Assembly: GCA_964249915.1 (NCBI GenBank)
Contig: CAXUEL010000208.1
Coordinates: 1 to 6,224 of the forward strand
DNA from: Lichenicola sp964249915
GTDB lineage: Bacteria; Pseudomonadota; Alphaproteobacteria; Acetobacterales; Acetobacteraceae
Direction of reading: 5' to 3'
Length of the DNA stretch: 6,224 nucleotides
Below are positions 5,448-6,224 of this stretch, piece after piece. How positions within the stretch are numbered: the first letter of the stretch is position 1; the number at the start of each line of letters is the position of its first letter. The notes beneath the pieces were generated by a model, which was given only the letters and a program-made list of their open reading frames with translations, ran no database searches and was not told the origin of the DNA. The position numbers were made by a program, and so were the translations under genes.

Positions 5448-6224
5448 GGACCAACCCCCTCCGACCGGACGCGCCAGCATCGCCATCGTCGGCGCCGGCT
5501 TCAGCGGCACCCTGCTGGCCCTGCACCTGCTGCAGCGCTCGCCGCCGCAGACCAGGGTGGTGCTGATCGAGCGGGTCCGGTTCGGCCGCGGCACCGCCTA
5601 TGCCGACGGCAACGCCAGCCACCTGCTCAACGTGCCGGCCGCCAGGATGAGCGCGTTCCCGCAGCGCCCGCTCGACTTCCTCCATTGGCTGCAGGGCTTG
5701 TCGCCGGCCGAGGCGTGCGGGGTGGAGTGTTCGGCCGCCTCGTTCGTGCCGCGCCGCATGTTCGGCCGCTACATGCGCCACCTGCTGAACGGCGAGATGA
5801 AGGTGCCGGGACGGCGCGACCAGCTGGAGCTGGTGCGCGGCGACGTCCTGGCGATCACCCCGGACGGCGCCGGGCTGACGCTCAGCCTCGACCGCGACCG
5901 CACCGTGCTGGCGGAGCGCGCCGTGCTGGCGATCGGCAACTTCCCGCCCGCCCCGCCGCCGGTGGCCGACCCGTCCTTCTACGACAGCCCGGCCTACAAG
6001 GCCGACCCGTGGGCGCCCGACACCCTGGACGGGCTCGATCCCGAGGCACCCGTGCTGCTGGTCGGCACCGGGCTGACCACCATCGACAGCGTCGTCTCGC
6101 TGCTCGACCAGGGGCATCGCGGCCCGATCACTGCCTTGTCGCGCCGCGGGCTGCTGCCGCACCGCCATGCCGCCGCCGCCCCGCCCGGTGCCGCGTCCTC
6201 GATCTCGTTTTCAGGCCCAAAAGC
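5446..6224 (+). CDS. YdhS-like (COG4529-type) FAD/NAD(P)-binding protein, 5' part
   Basis: This is a flavin- and probably NAD(P)-binding oxidoreductase-like protein of unknown substrate. The visible part is 259 codons, open to the right edge; family members are commonly around 450-650 aa. The N-terminal Rossmann motif is SIAIVGAGFSGTLLALHLL (11-29; GxGxxG at 16-21), followed by an acidic strand end VVLIER (38-43). Family blocks: FGRGTAY (46-52), HLLNVPAARMSAFP (59-72), FVPRRMFGRYM (100-110), VLAIGNFPP (160-168), YKADPW (184-189) and a second dinucleotide-binding turn VLLVGTGLTTID (203-214). The TTG at 5446 (MDQPPPTGRAS) fits the family start and the GGAG spacing; the nearest upstream ATG (5433) is out of frame by one base. 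It may be read with yggT and the glycosyltransferase gene, although an 88-nt gap leaves room for its own promoter. No functional link to them is evident. Confidence 0.88.
   Translation, partial: MDQPPPTGRASIAIVGAGFSGTLLALHLLQRSPPQTRVVLIERVRFGRGTAYADGNASHLLNVPAARMSAFPQRPLDFLHWLQGLSPAEACGVECSAASFVPRRMFGRYMRHLLNGEMKVPGRRDQLELVRGDVLAITPDGAGLTLSLDRDRTVLAERAVLAIGNFPPAPPPVADPSFYDSPAYKADPWAPDTLDGLDPEAPVLLVGTGLTTIDSVVSLLDQGHRGPITALSRRGLLPHRHAAAAPPGAASSISFSGPK

Noticed and set aside
4173..6168. Long minus-strand open frames (4173-5594 and 5296-6168) opposite yggT, the glycosyltransferase and the flavoprotein
   Set aside because: Both are antisense shadows: Gln/His/Arg/Val-rich with no domain likeness, opposite genes with complete motif series.
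6190..6224. AT-richer final bases and less typical residues (SSISFSGPK) at the right edge, possibly a junction
   Set aside because: The frame remains open and the stretch is too short to judge; nothing beyond the edge is visible to support a rearrangement.

Overview
This is a very GC-rich bacterial window (by eye around 70 percent G+C, with strong G/C preference at third codon positions). It most likely comes from an alphaproteobacterium, perhaps of the Rhodospirillales/Acetobacterales type. That placement is an inference from three things: the short single-unit YggT protein (106 aa, with an AFNxVxxRN...EPxLxPxRRxLPxxGxxDxSP core), the ETF-QO N-terminus, and a CTTGAC-type -35 element before the tRNA gene. 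No taxonomic search could be run.

Left part, minus strand (1-2074): the gene for electron-transfer flavoprotein:ubiquinone oxidoreductase (ETF-QO, complete, 546 aa) is followed 46 nt downstream by etfB (first 129 codons; the gene runs off the left edge). Together they carry electrons from acyl-CoA and other flavin dehydrogenases through ETF to the quinone pool. etfA probably lies further left.

Middle, plus strand (2075-3843): a 199-nt divergent intergenic region rich in inverted repeats leads to a small GlcG/HbpS-family (haem-binding-like) gene. A second, palindrome-rich 229-nt spacer then leads to a gene for a 308-aa diguanylate cyclase with a degenerate receiver-like N-terminus and an intact GGDEF domain. 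A minus-strand tRNA-Ala(CGC) gene converges on it; the tRNA has G3-U70, an encoded CCA and its own good promoter.

Right part, plus strand (4087-6224): a yggT-family membrane-protein gene and a family-2 glycosyltransferase gene overlap by 4 nt (GTGA) and look translationally coupled. After 88 nt comes the start of a YdhS-like (COG4529-type) FAD/NAD(P)-binding protein that runs off the right edge. Its start region is unusual: an eight-T tract lies between a Shine-Dalgarno and a TTG codon, and an upstream ATG is out of frame by exactly one T.

All protein genes belong to recognisable families, and I see no convincing new multi-gene system. The observations most worth following are non-coding: the T8 tract at the start of the flavoprotein gene, a perfect short-loop G-quadruplex motif overlapping a hairpin arm upstream of yggT, two adjacent palindromes upstream of the diguanylate cyclase gene with a hairpin-rich leader, and a palindrome filling the spacer of the tRNA promoter. 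No insertion sequences, CRISPR arrays, phage genes or long repeats were seen.
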